Both the position numbers and the translations under genes were made by a program. A stretch of DNA of 64,000 nt from Desmospora activa DSM 45169 (GTDB lineage Bacteria; Bacillota; Bacilli; Thermoactinomycetales; DSM-45169). The notes under the pieces were generated by a model. The model saw only the letters and a list, made by a program, of their open reading frames with translations. It did no database searches and had not been told where the DNA came from. The number at the start of each line of letters is the position of its first letter. The stretch's first letter is position 1. Location: the NCBI RefSeq assembly GCF_003046315.1, contig NZ_PZZP01000001.1, forward strand, positions 2,542,001-2,606,000, read 5' to 3'. Positions 33,509 through 41,545 of the stretch are shown here, piece by piece.

Positions 33509-34454
33509 ATTTGCCCGTTTAATCCAAAACGAGAATATGAAAATTTTTCGGCGTATCGGTACCTGGGTGATGACGGGGTTGTTGGTGTTGGTCGTAATCG
33601 GCTATGCCTTAATCACCCATTTCAATCAAGCGGCCACACAAAATCAGGACTGGAAACAAAATCTGGAAAGCGCCAACCAGCAAAACCAAGCCATGCTGCA
33701 ACAAGCGGACGTCCCCGATTTTTATCACGCTGAAATCGAAAAAGAGATTGCGATGAATCAATATCGGCTGGATCACAATATCCCTCCCACAGAGCAAACC
33801 CTATGGGGCTTTATCACAGAGTCGACCGATTTTACCTCGCTCATCACCTTGTTTACCATCATTGTCGGTGCCACCAGTGTGGCTGGAGAATTTTCCTGGG
33901 GGACGATTAAACTGCTCTTAATCCGTTCCGTCAGCCGCAGCAAAATCCTACTATCCAAATACTTGGCCTCTTTTTTATTCGCTTTGGCGATGCTGGCTGT
34001 TTTATTCGTCACTTCCTTCCTTGCCGGGGGACTCTTATTTGGATTTAGCGATGCGACCATCCCTCATCTCGCTTATGTGGACGGCCAGGTAACGGAGAAA
34101 AATATGCTACTTCACATCATCGGCCTATTTGGATTAGCCAGCGTCAAACTACTGATGATGGCCACCTTTGCTTTTATGATCTCTTCCGTCTTCCGCTCCA
34201 GTTCCCTCGCCATCGGCTTATCGATCTTTCTGATGTTCGCAGGAACACAAGCAACTTTTATCCTGGCTCAATTGGGCTATGATTGGGTGAAATATCTCCT
34301 GTTCGCCAACACTGAGCTCTCCTACTACTTAAACGGATCCGCCCCGCTTCCCGGTATGACCCTTCCGTTTTCCATCACCGTTTTGGCTGTTCACTTTATC
34401 CTGTTTCAGGCGATTTCCTGGATCAGCTTTAATAGCCGGGATGTGACGGCATAA
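33501..34454 (+). CDS. ABC-2 type permease partner
   Basis: 317 residues starting at TTG (33501) with GGGAGGG upstream; it overlaps the ATPase gene by eight bases. Six membrane helices are predicted: one near 20-40, then a long extracellular region (about 42-110) rich in Q/N, then five more. SLITLFTIIVGATSVAGEFSWGTIK is the usual ABC-2 signature after the first loop. It forms the membrane channel for the BcrA-like ATPase. Confidence 0.85.
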   Translation: MLKFARLIQNENMKIFRRIGTWVMTGLLVLVVIGYALITHFNQAATQNQDWKQNLESANQQNQAMLQQADVPDFYHAEIEKEIAMNQYRLDHNIPPTEQTLWGFITESTDFTSLITLFTIIVGATSVAGEFSWGTIKLLLIRSVSRSKILLSKYLASFLFALAMLAVLFVTSFLAGGLLFGFSDATIPHLAYVDGQVTEKNMLLHIIGLFGLASVKLLMMATFAFMISSVFRSSSLAIGLSIFLMFAGTQATFILAQLGYDWVKYLLFANTELSYYLNGSAPLPGMTLPFSITVLAVHFILFQAISWISFNSRDVTA

Positions 34455-34472
34455 TAGAGGAATACACCACAA

Positions 34473-34509
34473 AAAGCCACCTGTTTCGGGATCACCGACA
34501 GGTGGCTTT
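34473..34509. terminator. Intrinsic terminator
   Basis: AAAGCCACCTGT (34473-34484) pairs with ACAGGTGGCTTT (34498-34509). It separates the ABC exporter operon from the convergent resistance cluster. Confidence 0.85.
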
Positions 34510-34578
34510 CATTGCAGGTGCAAGAATGCCTGCACCGCACCCTTATGCCCTATCTTGCTTCACTGATTCTATAGCAAC

Positions 34579-35439
34579 CTAACCATCCAACGACTGCGCA
34601 TCCGACGGCAACTTCCGGATTTTTTCGATATATGCCGCTACACGGCGCTCATCCTCCAGCGGATAGTCAAAGCCTAATCGCTCCGCCAGGGGCACTCCAA
34701 CTTTGCGGATAAACGCCCCCGCTTGAAACAGCTTCTCCCACTGCTCTTCCGGGTCGGCACCACAATACAAGGAGAGATACTCCTCGTAGATGTCCGGCTC
34801 CAGAAACCGCTTCAACCATTTGCCAGAACTCCCAACATTCACATTCCAATCATAATTTACACCCACATGCCACTCCAAGAGATATTGAAGCGACTCCATA
34901 AAATAATAGTCGTAAAGATTCTTCACTCGCGGCAATTCATCCCGCCACAACTCTTTTGCAATATACACTTGTAGCCACCATAACTCCACCATGTGAAGAT
35001 CCCACAAATACTTGGAAGGTTGCTTGACGAGATAGGAACGATCGCTAGGTTCCGGCAACTCCAAATTCAAGTTGTCTTTATCCAGCAATACTTTGCTTAA
35101 GGAATCATCAAAAACCTCACGGATACTTTTTACATCTTTAAAACTGAGGTCGATTCTGACACTATCCTGAAACTGCATCATAAAAATGGAAGAGCCGTCT
35201 TCTTCAAAATACTCATACTGCACAACGACACGATCGCCAAATCCGTCGATCCAAGCCCGATCCGTATTATAGGGATGATTTTTTACATCCGCCAGATAAA
35301 AGTCAACATCATAATCCTGCATAAAATCTTTGGGGGCGTTTGGATTGGTTCGTGATCCATTCATGACGACACAGCGAATATTGGGATCTCGTTTGGCAAA
35401 TTGCAGGATTTGCTCTAGCACCTCTTGTTCATTTCGCAT
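34579..35439 (-). CDS. aadK: Aminoglycoside 6-adenylyltransferase, copy 1
   Basis: About 286 residues from ATG at 35437-35439. AadK/ANT(6) enzymes transfer AMP to the 6-hydroxyl of streptomycin. The nucleotidyltransferase core is intact: VVMNGSRTN, then QDYDVDFYL (metal-binding aspartates) and DSVRIDLSF. The C-terminal helical part (KYLWDLHMVELWWLQVYIAK, YPLEDERRVAAYIEKIRKLP) is typical. It is a tandem paralogue of the next gene, with similar leader. Alternative TTG start four codons upstream lies within the ribosome site. Actual resistance is inferred from the family. Confidence 0.9.
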   Translation of the reverse strand: MRNEQEVLEQILQFAKRDPNIRCVVMNGSRTNPNAPKDFMQDYDVDFYLADVKNHPYNTDRAWIDGFGDRVVVQYEYFEEDGSSIFMMQFQDSVRIDLSFKDVKSIREVFDDSLSKVLLDKDNLNLELPEPSDRSYLVKQPSKYLWDLHMVELWWLQVYIAKELWRDELPRVKNLYDYYFMESLQYLLEWHVGVNYDWNVNVGSSGKWLKRFLEPDIYEEYLSLYCGADPEEQWEKLFQAGAFIRKVGVPLAERLGFDYPLEDERRVAAYIEKIRKLPSDAQSLDG

Positions 35440-35450
35440 ACTGCTTTTCA

Positions 35451-35500
35451 ACCTCCCACATTCTTTTTGGAAATCGATCCTTTCGAATGTGGGGGGAGGT
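35451..35500 (-). promoter_or_regulatory. Ribosome-site-sequestering hairpin before copy 1
   Basis: In the mRNA ACCTCCCCCCACATTC is complementary to GAATGTGGGAGGT. The second arm contains the GGGAGG ribosome site of the adenylyltransferase gene, so the closed hairpin should prevent initiation. It begins 30 bases after a nine-codon leader ORF. This is the geometry of translational attenuators of erm and cat genes. Confidence 0.72.
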
Positions 35501-35529
35501 CCACGAATTGGATTGGCTTTACGATTCTG

Positions 35530-35556
35530 TTAGAGATGATCCAACAATTTCTTCAT
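35530..35556 (-). CDS. Leader peptide MKKLLDHL (copy 1)
   Basis: A nine-codon ORF (eight residues plus TAA) with TGGAGGAAAAGGCG in front of its ATG. Copy 2 has the same length and a near-identical product, MKKRLDHL, which supports selection on the peptide. A ribosome stalled here by an aminoglycoside or another drug would prevent the downstream hairpin from closing. The stalling itself is inference. Confidence 0.7.
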   Translation of the reverse strand: MKKLLDHL

Positions 35557-35575
35557 CGCCTTTTCCTCCATTCCT

Positions 35576-36442
35576 TCAAAATCGGGATGCATCTCTGGGG
35601 AGATCTTTCACTCGTTTTAAATAGGCGGTAACCCGTTTGTCATCTTCAAGCGGATAGCGATAGCCAAACTGGTTCGCGACCGCTTGAGCTGTCTCCCGAA
35701 ATAACGCACACATGACAAAAAGCGCCTGCCACATATTCTCAACCTCTGCATCGGAAAACGTCTTTACAAACGCATTCCACTTTTCCGGATCGAGATATTT
35801 TTTATAATACTTGCCACACTTGCCGGGATCTGCCGAAAAGTTCGTATGAATCCCGATATACCAGTTTAACATGACCATAAGCATATCCCTGACCGGACGT
35901 TCAAACATCACCTTTGCATACCCGAGTTCCCCGCGCCATAAGCCTTTTGCGACATACGTGCTAACCCACCAAAACTCGTTGCAGCAGTCTAAAAATTGCT
36001 TTTCCGTCGGGGGCATCGGCAGGAAATCACGGTTACTTGGCGGCGGTAGCGTTTCCATTTTATTATCTTTATCCAGTAACACCATACTCAAACTTTCCGC
36101 CTTGAAACGCGTGATCTGATTGATGGGATAAAACGTCAGGTCGATCCGATTCCCGTCTGTAAACAACATTAGATATGCAAAACTATCGTTTCCATCAGCA
36201 GGTGGAATTTCCATCTCGTCTGGCGTTTGCATCATCAAAATATCTCCAAAAGAACGAATCCAACTGCGGTCAGCAACAAAATCATCCACGGCAGTCACGA
36301 AGTAGACGATATCATAATCTTGAAAGATATCCCTAGGCGCTTCAGCATTGAGACGAGAGCCGTTCATCATTACGGCTCGAATTCGCTCGTCTCTTTTGGC
36401 GAATCCGAGGATTAAATCAAGCATTTCCCGTTCATTTCGCAT
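35576..36442 (-). CDS. aadK: Aminoglycoside 6-adenylyltransferase, copy 2
   Basis: About 288 residues from ATG at 36440-36442; the longer reading starts within the ribosome site. The motifs are VMMNGSRLN, QDYDIVYFV (second aspartate position reads V-Y: D-Y-D-I-V-Y) and NRIDLTFYP; compared with copy 1 the DVDF segment is DIVY, so one of the metal-binding aspartates may be displaced. The C-terminal part (FWWVSTYVAKGLWRGELGYAK, YPLEDDKRVTAYLKRVKDLP) is similar. The two copies are clearly diverged, so this is an old duplication with its leader region. Many ANT(6) enzymes have D-Y-D-I-V-Y here, so activity is still likely. Confidence 0.88.
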   Translation of the reverse strand: MRNEREMLDLILGFAKRDERIRAVMMNGSRLNAEAPRDIFQDYDIVYFVTAVDDFVADRSWIRSFGDILMMQTPDEMEIPPADGNDSFAYLMLFTDGNRIDLTFYPINQITRFKAESLSMVLLDKDNKMETLPPPSNRDFLPMPPTEKQFLDCCNEFWWVSTYVAKGLWRGELGYAKVMFERPVRDMLMVMLNWYIGIHTNFSADPGKCGKYYKKYLDPEKWNAFVKTFSDAEVENMWQALFVMCALFRETAQAVANQFGYRYPLEDDKRVTAYLKRVKDLPRDASRF

Positions 36443-36453
36443 ATCGTTTCTCA

Positions 36454-36503
36454 ACCTCCACATTCTTTTTAGAAGCGATCGGCTTTAGAATGTGGCAGGA
36501 GGT
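36454..36503 (-). promoter_or_regulatory. Ribosome-site-sequestering hairpin before copy 2
   Basis: ACCTCC-TG-CCACATTC in the mRNA pairs with GAATGTGG-AGGT; the second arm holds the GGAGG ribosome site. The position relative to the leader ORF and to the gene start is almost the same as in copy 1, though loop bases differ, so pairing is better conserved than sequence. Confidence 0.7.
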
Positions 36504-36532
36504 CCACGAATCGAACAAGCGCTACGGTTCCG

Positions 36533-36559
36533 TTACAAATGATCCAACCTTTTCTTCAT
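36533..36559 (-). CDS. Leader peptide MKKRLDHL (copy 2)
   Basis: Nine codons including TAA, preceded by TGGAGGGAGCGGCG. It differs from the copy 1 leader by one residue (R for L) while the surrounding intergenic bases differ more, consistent with a functional peptide. Confidence 0.7.
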   Translation of the reverse strand: MKKRLDHL

Positions 36560-36589
36560 CGCCGCTCCCTCCATTCTTTCATACCCGTA

Positions 36590-37132
36590 TCATTCAAACA
36601 TCAAATACCAGTACACGGCTACTTCTTCGCTTTGTGGGTGTATACCTTTATACAGGCACAAATCAAAACCACCAATGATAAAACCACAACTCTCATAAAA
36701 CTTGCATGCGCTAACATTGTTGCTTTGCGTCTCCAGCATGATTCCGGGCATTCCTCGCTCGCGCGCCCAATGCTTGGCCTGTTCGATACATTGGCGCCCA
36801 ATCCCATATCCTCTAAAATCGTTATCCACTTTGAGGTCTTCAACGTAAGCATATTGATTCCAATTACGTTTTAATACCATTTGGCCCACTGCCTGATTAG
36901 CCGCGAACGCCAAATAAACCGCTTGATCTGGGTTATCGATATACCTGGAATAATCCGTATCCTCCACATCACTCGCATAACTTTTCTCATAGGCCGGCAG
37001 TTCTTTTACCGTGTATCCGATTTCATTCTCTTTCAACGTTAGGACAAGAGTAGAATCAACGGTAAACGAATCGTCGATCTCCGCCCATCGCCCTTGATCA
37101 GCTGCCGTCATTTTTCGGATAAGGATGTCCAT
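36590..37132 (-). CDS. satA: Streptothricin N-acetyltransferase (SatA/Sat4 family GNAT)
   Basis: 180 residues, GNAT fold. Resemblance to Sat4 is strong: YSRYIDNPDQAVYLAF, VLKRNWNQYAYVEDLKVD, FRGYGIGRQCIEQAKHWA, MLETQSNNVSACKFYESCGF and AVYWYLMF. The enzyme acetylates the beta-lysine moiety of streptothricins. The ATG follows AAGGAGCGAGACC. Its ribosome site is contained in a long hairpin after a separate leader ORF. The neighbours are two adenylyltransferases and an APH. Confidence 0.88.
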   Translation of the reverse strand: MDILIRKMTAADQGRWAEIDDSFTVDSTLVLTLKENEIGYTVKELPAYEKSYASDVEDTDYSRYIDNPDQAVYLAFAANQAVGQMVLKRNWNQYAYVEDLKVDNDFRGYGIGRQCIEQAKHWARERGMPGIMLETQSNNVSACKFYESCGFIIGGFDLCLYKGIHPQSEEVAVYWYLMFE

Positions 37133-37138
37133 GGTCTC

Positions 37139-37189
37139 GCTCCTTTTTATCCAAAAATAAAGATTCGCTTTATTTTTGGACGGAGGAGC
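37139..37189 (-). promoter_or_regulatory. Hairpin sequestering the satA ribosome site
   Basis: A perfect 12-bp stem CCAAAAATAAAG/CTTTATTTTTGG with a five-base loop, and outside it GCTCCT pairing with AGGAGC, the satA ribosome site. It follows the MTAQTVFR leader ORF by six bases. The sequence is unrelated to the adenylyltransferase attenuators, so the same logic arose separately or diverged beyond recognition. Confidence 0.7.
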
Positions 37190-37195
37190 ACGGAC

Positions 37196-37222
37196 CTAAC
37201 GGAAAACGGTTTGTGCTGTCAT
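37196..37222 (-). CDS. Leader peptide MTAQTVFR before satA
   Basis: Nine codons including TAG, with AGGGAGG 11 bases before the ATG. It has the same length as the two adenylyltransferase leaders but another sequence. Position directly before the hairpin suggests that ribosome stalling opens the satA ribosome site. Confidence 0.6.
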   Translation of the reverse strand: MTAQTVFR

Positions 37223-37292
37223 CCCGGATACGACCTCCCTGTATGTCTCTTATGTATCTATTCTTTAAATCAGTCATTGGTTTGATTTCAAC

Positions 37293-38174
37293 CTAGGCGA
37301 GTTCATTTACTGTTGCCATTCCGGCGCGAAAAGCTTTGGGATCGTCGTGTTCCAGACCGAACAGCGCCTCCTGAAGCGCAAACGTCCCTTTGTAAAACAT
37401 CACCCGCTCCATCATGCCCTGGATGTTCGGGTTATGATCCATGACCATCTGGAAAAAGCCCTCACCGTAAGAGGCCAACAACGCCGCGTAATCGATGGCT
37501 GGATCCCCGATCTGGACCGAACTAAAATCGATGATACCGGTTACCCGATTACTTTCCGGATCGTACAATATATTTTCGGTACCAAAATCGCCATGAATCA
37601 GTGTCGGAGTGATCCGGGCATTTGCGTCCAATTCAAGGTATTCAGTAAAATGCCGGTCTGTCCATTGACATGCCTCGTGCTTCATAAAGCCATACAGCTT
37701 ACTTTGAATGCGTTCATACATTTCTCGCCATTCCAAGAAAGGATCGTACTCCGCATTTGCACCTTTGGAATATTCATCCGGGTTAATTCGGTGCAGCCCT
37801 TGCAAAAATTCGCCAAGTTGGCCCGCCATCTGACGAAGGATGGCAACCTCCTTGATCCGATGAAGCTTCTCTGCCTCTAGCGGTACGCCGTCGATTTTCC
37901 TATACCCGATAAAGGCGTGCCCAACCACACCTGAGTCAAATCCACAATAAAGCGGGCGTGGTACTTGAAGCGGAACAAGGTCCGCTATCCGGTTCAAAAA
38001 TATTGCCTCACGTTTGATTTGCTCGATCCCTTCCATATATTTGGGGAACCGAAAGATAAATGTTGAATCGATTACCCAGACATCGTTATTTTGTCCGGAA
38101 CCGAGCCGCTCCACTTTGCTGAAGGGGATATCAGGGTAAAATCTTCGAATCGACTCTAACACCTTGTGATCCAC
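37293..38174 (-). CDS. Aminoglycoside phosphotransferase family protein, APH(2'')-like
   Basis: 293 residues starting at GTG (38172-38174) with AAGGGA upstream. The kinase-like motifs are LIHGDFGTENILY (catalytic aspartate, Brenner-type HGD) and GIIDFSSVQIGDPAIDYA (metal-binding DxD). The N-terminal lobe VERLGSGQNNDVWVIDSTFIF.. and FRFPK is closest to APH(2'') enzymes, which phosphorylate gentamicin and kanamycin. Homoserine-kinase-like or other small-molecule kinases remain possible. It is the first gene of the cluster and has no leader ORF or hairpin of its own. Confidence 0.78.
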   Translation of the reverse strand: MDHKVLESIRRFYPDIPFSKVERLGSGQNNDVWVIDSTFIFRFPKYMEGIEQIKREAIFLNRIADLVPLQVPRPLYCGFDSGVVGHAFIGYRKIDGVPLEAEKLHRIKEVAILRQMAGQLGEFLQGLHRINPDEYSKGANAEYDPFLEWREMYERIQSKLYGFMKHEACQWTDRHFTEYLELDANARITPTLIHGDFGTENILYDPESNRVTGIIDFSSVQIGDPAIDYAALLASYGEGFFQMVMDHNPNIQGMMERVMFYKGTFALQEALFGLEHDDPKAFRAGMATVNELA

Positions 38175-38282
38175 GCCATCATTCCCTTTGACAAAAATAA
38201 TTGCTGTATCCTTTTATTATAGTTTAACAGTCTCCCTCCCAACAACAAAGGGGTTAGGAGTCAATCATTCCACCATCCATTC

Positions 38283-38462
38283 GTGCCGATTCCGAAGCAC
38301 TTGAATGTATTGAGCAGTCGGGTCTTATAACCGTTCAACAGCAGGGCGGGAAAAACACTACTTTCTAACGCCTCAACCACTTGGACAGAACAATGGATCC
38401 AAACGATCGGTGACAAGTGGGAGGCGCGTTTGCTACGGCTCAAAAACATGATCGAAGACTAA
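38283..38462 (+). pseudogene. Relic of a winged-helix (ArsR-like) regulator
   Basis: Two frames together read like the end of an ArsR-type regulator: SEALECIEQSGLITVQQQGGKNTTF (wing region; read up to residue 20 only as a guide) and, after one frameshift, TTWTEQWIQTIGDKWEARLL followed by RLKNMIED and TAA at 38460-38462. No start or recognition helix remains. The minus-strand SRPBCC gene nearby is the usual partner of such ArsR proteins. The resemblance is from pattern memory only. Confidence 0.35.
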
Positions 38463-38472
38463 AACTTGGATT

Positions 38473-39003
38473 CTACCCACGGCCCTCGTCCTTTCGCTCT
38501 CCTATCACACACACGACAGGCACCGGCTTCTGCTCCCCGATGACAATTGGTCGAACAGCGAAACCGGCGTTCAACAGATTTTTGCGGGTATGTTCCGCGA
38601 TATGACTGATCTTACTTGCGATAGGCGGCTGATTAAAGAGATAGACCGCACCTCCCGGCAACAATCGCTCCTGGATGATTTCCAACTCACGTGCTGCCTT
38701 CATCCAAAACAAATTAACATTTACCGCAAATATCTTATTGAATCGGCTCTGCCCCAAATCGGCCTCATGAAATGATGCGGTAAGAAAACGCACTTTCCCT
38801 GCCTCTTGATAAGGAACATTCAATTTTTTCGCCATATAGATCATGGTTTCCGAGCGCTCGATGGCAGTTATCGTTCCGTTGCATAAATTTTTGCATATCA
38901 AAGAAACGACGGCGCCATGTCCGCAACCGATTTCAAGAAGGTGATCGGAAGGTGCAGGCGCCAATATTTCAGCTGCCCATCGGTGCCGATCGAGAGTCAG
39001 CAT
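38473..39003 (-). CDS. Class I SAM-dependent methyltransferase
   Basis: About 177 residues from ATG at 39001-39003, eight bases after GGGGAGG; longer starts lack a site. Motif I is LLEIGCGHGAVV near 20-32, the acidic residue of motif II is in TAIERSETM, and the core continues to LLPGGAVYLFNQPP. The substrate is unknown. It stands beyond the resistance cluster and could be an unrelated housekeeping gene. Confidence 0.8.
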   Translation of the reverse strand: MLTLDRHRWAAEILAPAPSDHLLEIGCGHGAVVSLICKNLCNGTITAIERSETMIYMAKKLNVPYQEAGKVRFLTASFHEADLGQSRFNKIFAVNVNLFWMKAARELEIIQERLLPGGAVYLFNQPPIASKISHIAEHTRKNLLNAGFAVRPIVIGEQKPVPVVCVIGERKDEGRG

Positions 39004-39169
39004 GCATGTATCCTCCCCAAAAATGCACCGGATCGAGGTAAAGGTATCGCATTTATTTGCTGTTGTCATTCCGTGTTATCCATGTGAAGATGGCAAGAGT
39101 TCGAACTGTAGAGATTAAAACGCCCACCTTCCGCTTTGCACGCTGGTGCAATATTAACAGGGTCGATTC

Positions 39170-39637
39170 TTAACGAGCTACATGGGCGTCAGGAGCATGA
39201 TCCGCAACAAGATTCAAGACAATGTTATGCTCAAGCAACGCCTTAAGCCCGCAGAGTACCATCGTATATCCTCCCATTTCGTCTATCGCTCGCTTGACGA
39301 TCTCCGCTCCATTACCCGTAAACCCTGAACTCGTAATCGTGACAAAGGTTTCGTTATCGGCTCGGGAAGTAAATATCCACTCAACCCTGTTTGGGTCTGA
39401 GAATTCAATCTGAATTCGCTTGTTTTGCTCAATTTCTTTCACATACACCTCATCCGAAACACCGTATATCTCCCACTCCCAACGGATATGTTTTCCCGCT
39501 TCCAACCTGCCGCTGCTTTTGGTAAACCAAAATTTTGTCGTAATCGTAGGATCGATAAACGCTTCAAATACCTCTGCGACTGGTCTGCGAATCAACATTT
39601 CTGCCTTTACAACCGGCACTTGATCCAAGGTTAACAT
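39170..39637 (-). CDS. SRPBCC (AHSA1/START-like) domain protein
   Basis: About 155 residues from ATG at 39635-39637 with AGGAGG seven bases upstream. The single domain begins VVKAEMLIRRPVAEVFEAFIDPTITTKFWF and ends GGYTMVLCGLKALLEHN (described in parts), typical of AHSA1-family hydrophobic-pocket proteins. Such proteins bind a small lipophilic ligand or assist chaperones. They often pair with an ArsR regulator, of which only a relic may remain at 38283-38462. Confidence 0.8.
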   Translation of the reverse strand: MLTLDQVPVVKAEMLIRRPVAEVFEAFIDPTITTKFWFTKSSGRLEAGKHIRWEWEIYGVSDEVYVKEIEQNKRIQIEFSDPNRVEWIFTSRADNETFVTITSSGFTGNGAEIVKRAIDEMGGYTMVLCGLKALLEHNIVLNLVADHAPDAHVAR

Positions 39638-39775
39638 TTTCATTCCTCCTGTCCTCGCACAAACATTGACTCGATTATACCCGCGTATCAATACAATGAT
39701 TTCTTATGGATTGCGATATGATGCCGTTGCAAAAGTAATGGCCGGGGTCAACTTCCCAGCCAGAATGAATGCTCA

Positions 39776-40978
39776 TCATGATTTAGAAAGAAGCGGATTC
39801 CGATTTGCATGTAAGTAGGCTAAGGCGCTTTCGATCAAAACCTCGGCGGAAGCTTTCATCGCCTCTTCGTCCAGGTCAAATAAGGGATGATGGTGTGGAT
39901 GCGAAAACCCTTTTTCCTGATTGCCCGCACCCACCAAGCAAAAGGCTCCCGGTTTCTTTTGCAGATAGTACGCAAAATCCTCTGCCGCCATAATCTCCGG
40001 CACTTCCCAAACCTGCTCATCCCCCAATACCATACGGGCCACTTGTGCCAACCGCTGGGTTTCCATCGGATCATTGACGACAGCAGGATAACCCCAACCG
40101 TACTCCAAGCGACAATCGGCCCCAAACATACGGCAGGTTTGGGTCGCTACTTCCTCGATGCGCTCATAAAGACGGTTGCGCAACTGCGGGTCAAAGCTGC
40201 GGACCGTTCCTTCCAGTTCACAACGTTCGGCGATCACATTGAAAGCACGACCTCCCTCGATACGGCCGACAGAGATGACACCGGATTTAAGCGGATCCAC
40301 CTGGCGTCCGATAATGGTTTGTAGATTGACAACCACATGAGAAGCGATCGCTACCGCATCTACCGCTTCATGGGGAAGCCCTCCATGTCCGCCTTTTCCG
40401 ACTACTTCCAGTTTAAACGAATCAGCAGCCGCCATGAGTGGACCCTCTCTTAGACCAACCACCCCACGGGGAAGCGGTGTCCACAGGTGAACACCATAGA
40501 TCGCATCTACCCCGTCAAGGGCACCGTCTGCAATCATCGCAGCAGCACCCCCAGGGATCTGTTCCTCCGCATGTTGAAAAATAAAAACGACCCTTCCTGC
40601 GATCTCCTTCCGCTTTTCCGCTAATAAGGAGGCGACTCCCATCAGGGTGGCAGTATGGGCATCATGACCGCAAGCATGCATCACACCGGGAACCTGAGAA
40701 CGATAAGCACACGATTTTTCATCATAAATCGGCAACGCATCCATATCCGCACGCAGGGCAATCGTTGGCCCGGTCGATCCGCCCTCCAGTACGGCGACCA
40801 CTCCATTCCCACCCACACCGGTACGTACCTGCAGACCGCACTGTTTCAACCAATCGGCCACGATTTTGGCCGTCCGCTCCTCTTGAAAGGAGAGCTCCGG
40901 ATATTGGTGAAAATCTCGTCTCCACCGCACCATTTGCGGGAAAATTGCTTCAATCCGCTCACGCCAACCTTGTTGCAT
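39776..40978 (-). CDS. M20-family amidohydrolase (N-acyl-amino-acid/hippurate hydrolase type)
   Basis: 400 residues. Metal-binding motifs are MHACGHDAHTATLMG, HAEEQIPGGA, and a late histidine in HPHHHPLFDLDE; the dimerisation domain lies about 185-295 (GKGGHGGLPHEAVDAV). It is of the YxeP/AmhX/HipO class that removes acyl groups from amino acids or related compounds in the cytoplasm. The ATG lies after a GGGGGCTAA stretch, a weak site. Monocistronic. Confidence 0.87.
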   Translation of the reverse strand: MQQGWRERIEAIFPQMVRWRRDFHQYPELSFQEERTAKIVADWLKQCGLQVRTGVGGNGVVAVLEGGSTGPTIALRADMDALPIYDEKSCAYRSQVPGVMHACGHDAHTATLMGVASLLAEKRKEIAGRVVFIFQHAEEQIPGGAAAMIADGALDGVDAIYGVHLWTPLPRGVVGLREGPLMAAADSFKLEVVGKGGHGGLPHEAVDAVAIASHVVVNLQTIIGRQVDPLKSGVISVGRIEGGRAFNVIAERCELEGTVRSFDPQLRNRLYERIEEVATQTCRMFGADCRLEYGWGYPAVVNDPMETQRLAQVARMVLGDEQVWEVPEIMAAEDFAYYLQKKPGAFCLVGAGNQEKGFSHPHHHPLFDLDEEAMKASAEVLIESALAYLHANRNPLLSKS

Positions 40979-41119
40979 GTTTAGCCCCCCTTTTCTTCTA
41001 TCTTACCAAACCCGAAACAGTTTTGCGCAATCTGTCACGCCTTTCAACTTGCACCCTGCCGTGGAACATACTATTATTGTAGCGAATCCATCGGAATCGG
41101 CAAAAGGAGGAGCATCACC

Positions 41120-41461
41120 ATGCTATTGACAGATGCTGGATTAAAGGGAATTACCGGTGAGTTTGGTCATGTGGATCAAGTCATGCACAAAGCGGGTTTT
41201 GATCGTGGCGGTGCATGGGACTACAATAAAGCCAGTTTTGACATGCGATTGGAAGGAAAGGATTCCGCTTATTATTTGCGGGTGCAAAGTCATGTCATTG
41301 AAGGCGTACTGGAAAGCCCCAAGGCCAAAGTTCAGCTGGAAGACCCCGTATTTTTGCGCCATATCTTTCCCCACGGATTAGATCCGGACACCGAAATCCC
41401 GACAGAATTTCAGGAAACCATCAACAAGGCGATCCAACAAGTAAAAAAGGAACTGGGTTGA
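41120..41461 (+). CDS. YugN-like family protein
   Basis: 113 residues, with AAAGGAGGAGCATCACC before the ATG. MLLTDAGLKGITGEFGHVDQ, AWDYNKASFDMRL, and YLRVQSHVIEGVLE are the YugN family pattern found across Bacillaceae. Its function is unknown. It ends in a very strong bidirectional terminator shared with the convergent Asp23 gene. Confidence 0.8.
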   Translation: MLLTDAGLKGITGEFGHVDQVMHKAGFDRGGAWDYNKASFDMRLEGKDSAYYLRVQSHVIEGVLESPKAKVQLEDPVFLRHIFPHGLDPDTEIPTEFQETINKAIQQVKKELG

Positions 41462-41476
41462 GGAACTCTCCTCTTT

Positions 41477-41520
41477 TATACAGAAAAACTGCCGCTATCC
41501 GTCGGCAGTTTTTCTGTATA
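41477..41520. terminator. Bidirectional intrinsic terminator
   Basis: An 18-bp perfect stem (41477-41494 with 41503-41520) with an eight-base loop, A and T runs in both arms. It serves the convergent yugN-like and Asp23-family genes. Confidence 0.9.
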
Positions 41521-41545
41521 AAGCCATGAGAGTGCAGAGCTATCA

